64,000 bases of DNA. Source: Magnolia sinica. Its lineage: Eukaryota > Streptophyta > Magnoliopsida > Magnoliales > Magnoliaceae. Each line of letters opens with the position of its first letter. The stretch's first letter is position 1. The notes below the pieces were generated by a model that saw only the letters and a program-made list of their open reading frames with translations, did no database searches and had not been told where the DNA came from. The position numbers were made by a program, and so were the translations under genes. Shown in pieces: positions 61,001-64,000 of the stretch. The stretch is from positions 71,301,001-71,365,000 of the forward strand of contig NC_080586.1 in the NCBI RefSeq assembly GCF_029962835.1. Reading direction: 5' to 3'.

Positions 61001-63225
61001 CTTCCTACGGTAACAGTACAACACACTATAGTACCTGCTATAGCACTACTACAGTGTGCTAGTAGGAAGCGGATTGCGTCCGACCCTCGCCCGGACAATA
61101 ATCCGTCCATATAGGGGCTCCCGTGGGACCCACCATGATGTATCTGTTTATCCACGTCATCCATCCATTTTCTCAAGTCATTTTAAGGTATGAGCCCAAA
61201 AATGAGGCACCTCCAATGCTCAAGTGAACCACACCAGAGATGACTCTTGCATTTAATGGTTTGTGCATTTAATGCAACCCAAGCTCACTATTTGGTGTGG
61301 TCCACTTGAGGGTCGGACCTTCCTCTTTTTGGGCTCGTATCGTAAAATGTTATGAGAAAAAGGATGGACAGTGTGGATAACTCTATGGACGGATTGTTGT
61401 CCGGGCCGGGTCGGATGCAATCCGCTTCCATGCTAGTAACGGTACAACATGCTCTACAGTACCCGCTACAGTATGCTACTTTATACAATCCTACGAAATA
61501 AATCTTTTTCTATTGAATTGTGTGAAAGGAATGTGATTTAATTTCTTCTTTTCTTTGTCCTACAATCTGAAATCCATCCGCCTTCCATCAAGTTGGTATC
61601 AGAGTAAGTTCCACCCATGGATAAATGGCTACTGAAGAAATATGCTGTAGTAATTAATAAGGAGATGTAACCAATTGGAGGGAAGTCAAAGAGATTTAAA
61701 GATGATTGGATAAGTTGACACTGTTTACACAAGATCAAGGAGAGGCTCCTCGTCCGCGAGGAGATGTTAGCACTATGTAATTGTATATTGGTGATTACAA
61801 CAGTACTGTTCTAGTCCGTCATCCTCATGATAGACGAGATGACCGATTGGAGAATCATGATTCGTGACTGCAAATATGGTGTAAGATTTGAGATGCCCGG
61901 GTCCAGCGAAGAGCCTAAGAATTTCAGAAATTACAAATCCAAGACTCATATTAGAATAAGTATCCAACAATTACATCACAAACAAAGATGATGAAGACGC
62001 TTGGTCAATGGGTGGATCGCAGATGGATCAACGGAGAGATTGGCAGAACTTGATGAGGTGTATTTTGAAGCATGTATAACACATTAATCATTCCACAGAG
62101 ATCAAAATAGGCAATTCAAGATTCAAGAGTGAGATGGAGGGCACGACATTGAATTATTCCATGAAGGATGGTGAAGACAACAACGCACGATAACATGGGG
62201 TGCCTCAAAGATCATGGCAACTCGAGGGGTGGGCCTACATCATAAGTTTCTAGCAAAGCTGAAAGTGCACCTTTACAATGGCGGGTCCTGTTTGGTGATG
62301 CATGCAAAAATCGAAAGTGCACAGATTGGCAGAACTTGATGAGGTGTTTTTTAAAGCACATATGACACATTAATCATTTCACAAAGATCAAAATAGGCAA
62401 TTCAAGATTCAAGAGTGAGATGGGAGGAGACGCACCATATTTGGTCCACGAAACTACGAGGAAAGCAACAATGCCCAATGATATGGGGTGCCTCAACTTG
62501 ACAGGTGGGCCTACATCATAAGTTTCTAGCAAAGTTGAAAGTGCACCTTTACAATGGTGGGTCCTGTTTCTAGCAAATCTGAAAGTGTACCATTACAATG
62601 GTGGGTCCTGTCTGGGAATAAAACAGGGGGCTGCCAGTTATTTGCATGCATCGAGTCTAGTTTTTGTGTTTTTAGTAGTTTTTAATAGAGTTTCTACAAA
62701 TAATAATGTGCTAGAAAACTCGCTACAATACTTAATACCATACTGCATTATAGTAAATGCTACATCATGCCTTGCAGTACTGCAGCTGAGATTTATCAGA
62801 GTTTGAAACTAAGTTCAGGGTTGGAGATCTTTCTAGAAATGCATGGTTTTGTAGATGACATATGACTTGGAATATCATGCAAGGAAAAGTAGGTTGTTTT
62901 ATAGAAGAGTCTTTTGTAGTGGAGAAAACCCAGAAAATCAATGTTTTCTAATGGGATTGTGTGAAAAGTGTGTGATTTAATCCCTGTCAATTCTTCTTTT
63001 CTGCTTCCTACAATATCGCTGCACCACAAGGATTTTTTGTTTCTTGAATTTTATTTATTATTATTATTATTTTATTTATTGCTGCCATGGCTTCCAAGAT
63101 TATAATCATATTGTTGTCATATTTGCCATTGTAATCATTTTCATATGCGGCACCTGCTTACTTATGAGTTATGTCTTACATGTTTGACTTGAACATTTTA
63201 CAGGATATGAAGCACCGAATTTGAG
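55028..63225 (+). CDS. Dienelactone hydrolase family protein, exons 1-2 (partial)
   Basis: Coding exons 55028-55175 and 63204-63225. Exon 1 encodes 49 residues, 'MASSQCCENPPTLNP', 'GGLKAYITGPSDSKLAVFLL', 'SDIF', typical of the plant cytosolic dienelactone-hydrolase-like proteins (related to Arabidopsis At3g23600, sometimes named endo-1,3;1,4-beta-glucanase). It ends after the first base of a Gly codon with donor G|GTACAT. Exon 2, after TTTTACAG, is only 22 nt and restores the frame to give 'GYEAPNLR', a match to the family, followed by donor GTATGG. The family is about 240 residues; the remaining exons with the Cys-Asp-His catalytic residues lie beyond 64000. Intron 1 is 8028 bp. Substrate in plants is not settled. 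Confidence 0.88.
55362..56265. repeat. Intronic tandem repeat, about 4 units of 165-180 bp
   Basis: Unit starts at about 55362, 55528, 55926 and 56105, each with 'tttcatgtagtntgctgtt' or close variants. Each continues with 'cacatgtgg...gatgcttggcatgagagtatttgatctt...ttgtggaaatattggtgg'. The second unit is split by about 220 bp of unrelated sequence (55570-55790). Confidence 0.75.
56777..59281. mobile_element. hAT element (2505 bp) with nested MITEs
   Basis: Termini CAGTGTTC...GAACACTA are flanked by a perfect 8-bp duplication, cttacaac (56769-56776, 59282-59289). Subterminal 'atcggcgat' words occur at both ends (56790-56940, 59205-59220). Much of the interior (57350-58870) is younger MITE sequence, so the original element was shorter, and no transposase is present. 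Confidence 0.9.
57930..58412. mobile_element. MITE nested in the hAT element
   Basis: Left 'GGGTAGGTGGCTTAGTGC' and right inverse 'GGAGGTGGCTACTGGACAGTG' are imperfect inverted ends around a typical MITE body. Similar bodies lie on either side (57350-57905 and 58446-58870), giving three MITEs in a row. Ends approximate. Confidence 0.55.
59337..60259. mobile_element. Non-autonomous hAT element
   Basis: Termini TAGACCTGGGCAT / ATGCCCAAGTCTT with a perfect 8-bp duplication, gtgagaag (59329-59336, 60260-60267). The outer parts match 11900-12512; the middle (59540-60040) is extra sequence, containing a duplicated 'ctaaatctaatggttggg'. It lies only 55 bp from the previous hAT. No transposase. Confidence 0.92.
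61065..61429. mobile_element. Mutator-like MITE nested in the left LTR
   Basis: 365 bp, GGAAGCGGATTGCGTCCGAC with inverted right end GTCGGATGCAATCCGCTTCC. The inverted repeat is about 45 bp. The 9-bp flanks gtgctagta (61056-61064) and atgctagta (61430-61438) match at 8 of 9. The right LTR of the host element has no such insertion. Confidence 0.92.
62036..62600. repeat. Tandem repeat inside the small LTR element
   Basis: A ~285-bp unit is present twice: 'tggcagaacttgatgaggtg' at about 62040 and 62325, 'ggcaattcaagattcaagag' at about 62111 and 62396, 'gtgggcctacatcataagtttc' in two. The phrase 'aatggngggtcctgt' occurs three times toward the end. Confidence 0.85.
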
Positions 63226-64000
63226 GTATGGCCATCTATGTTCTTGACCTAATTGTTTAATTTTATGACTGGTATCATGATATGATAGACACCGTTTCCT
63301 TGTATTTCTCTTATGGTTATACATATTAGAGTTCATAGGTCCAGTTGTTAGTGTTTTGGTGAAAATTTCGGGATTTAAATTTTTGCACTAAACAAGTTTG
63401 TGGACCAAGTGATCTAAAATCATATTATTTGTCTTTTTTATTTTTATTGTAAAGCTGTGCTACATGTGTGTTCACAAACGCTTGTGTGATTTCAATCAGC
63501 ACATTCGATATAGCTCTCTTCGATTATTAACATGTTTTCTTGCTCCATTTTATCTATAGAAAGTAGACCTTTTTTTTTTCTGATTATAGAAAAGTAAGTA
63601 GACCTTTCTTCTGACTATAGAAAGCTGACCTCTCTAAAGCCTTTGACTTATAAATGGTGAGGAAACTCTGGGGGTTTCTTCTTTAAGTTACTCAACATCC
63701 ATGGTCATTACAAAGTAGATTTTGGATCTTTTAAATGGTGGATTGTAGGGTCCTTCCAATTAAGTTGGTGAGTTGTATGGAGGTTTCCCTTTAGCTTGTA
63801 TGTGGGGAATATGGAAAGAACGAAGTAGGTGAGCTTTCTTGTAATATCTTGTCATTGATATTTGTACTGAAGGAAAGAATTGAACACTTCATCATAAGTT
63901 ACGACTAGTACTGAAGCTTTTAAGGTACCAATGCCTCAATATTGGGTGGTGGTTGGAACTTGGTCATTTTTAATTATGTCAAGCACTGGGAGAAGATTGA
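63226..64000 (+). other. Intron 2 of the hydrolase gene (partial)
   Basis: Follows the donor GTATGG. AT-rich, with a small local repeat ('gaaagtagacctttttt' and variants, 63560-63620). I searched for the next family exon (starting with codons for KLADKV) and did not see it, so intron 2 runs past the window edge. Confidence 0.65.

Larger units (their letters stand above)
60924..63015 (+). mobile_element. Small LTR element (TRIM-like or copia remnant) in intron 1
   Basis: Two related flanking repeats: about 60924-61590 (which includes a nested MITE) and about 62630-63015. They share 'agtttttaatagannttcta' and 'attgtgtgaaa...gtgatttaat...ttcttcttttct...cctacaat'. A primer-binding site TGGTATCAGAG (61594-61604, initiator tRNA-Met type) follows the left one, and a purine run 'acaggggg' (62622-62629) precedes the right one. 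The ~1-kb interior has no recognisable protein. The two LTRs are clearly diverged, so it is old. Confidence 0.7.

Overview
The window looks like nuclear DNA of a flowering plant. It has long introns, dense LTR retrotransposons, L1-type LINEs with an RNase H domain, hAT and Mutator-like miniature transposons, and only two recognisable host loci. Many short elements carry the phrase 'gtggggcccaccatgatgtatgtg...ccgtccatccattt'. From memory this is most familiar in magnoliid genomes (Magnoliales/Laurales), but the taxon is an inference.

Layout. Positions 1-9807 and 14698-27628 are two direct copies, about 14.7 kb apart, of one large segment. The segment holds Mutator-like MITEs and a fold-back, a minisatellite, a hAT element with perfect termini, a plus-strand LINE 3' fragment and a minus-strand LINE. 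Copy 2 was later hit by a 3089-bp LTR insertion (24278-27366) with a perfect 5-bp target duplication; copy 1 keeps the empty site. Between the copies (9808-14697) lie an LTR scrap, a CT-rich tract, GAGCTCG-type and hAT repeats and a MITE.

From 28349 to 35244 a LINE/LTR module is tandemly duplicated (offset 5385 bp). Between its copies is a gag-bearing Ty3 element (LTR, PBS of the TGGCGCCGTTGCCGGGG type, gag, 3' end, no recognisable pol). I call its LTR 'LTR-A'. 35245-42543 is a decayed minus-strand Ty1/copia element holding a solo LTR-A (38667-40738) between perfect 5-bp repeats. The copia LTR abuts an LRR receptor-kinase pseudogene (42544-44750). 44890-55000 is intergenic repeat, including a Mutator-like MITE (46574-47118) and another solo LTR-A (50851-53011).

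The one gene that looks alive starts at 55028 on the plus strand. It is a dienelactone-hydrolase-family gene with a TATA box, a CT-repeat leader, a 148-nt first coding exon, an 8-kb transposon-filled intron and a 22-nt second exon (63204-63225). The rest lies beyond the window. No rRNA, tRNA or CRISPR array was recognised. The interest lies in the insertion stratigraphy, the conserved stem-loop and repeated motif in the LTR-A leader, and the intron structure of the hydrolase gene.
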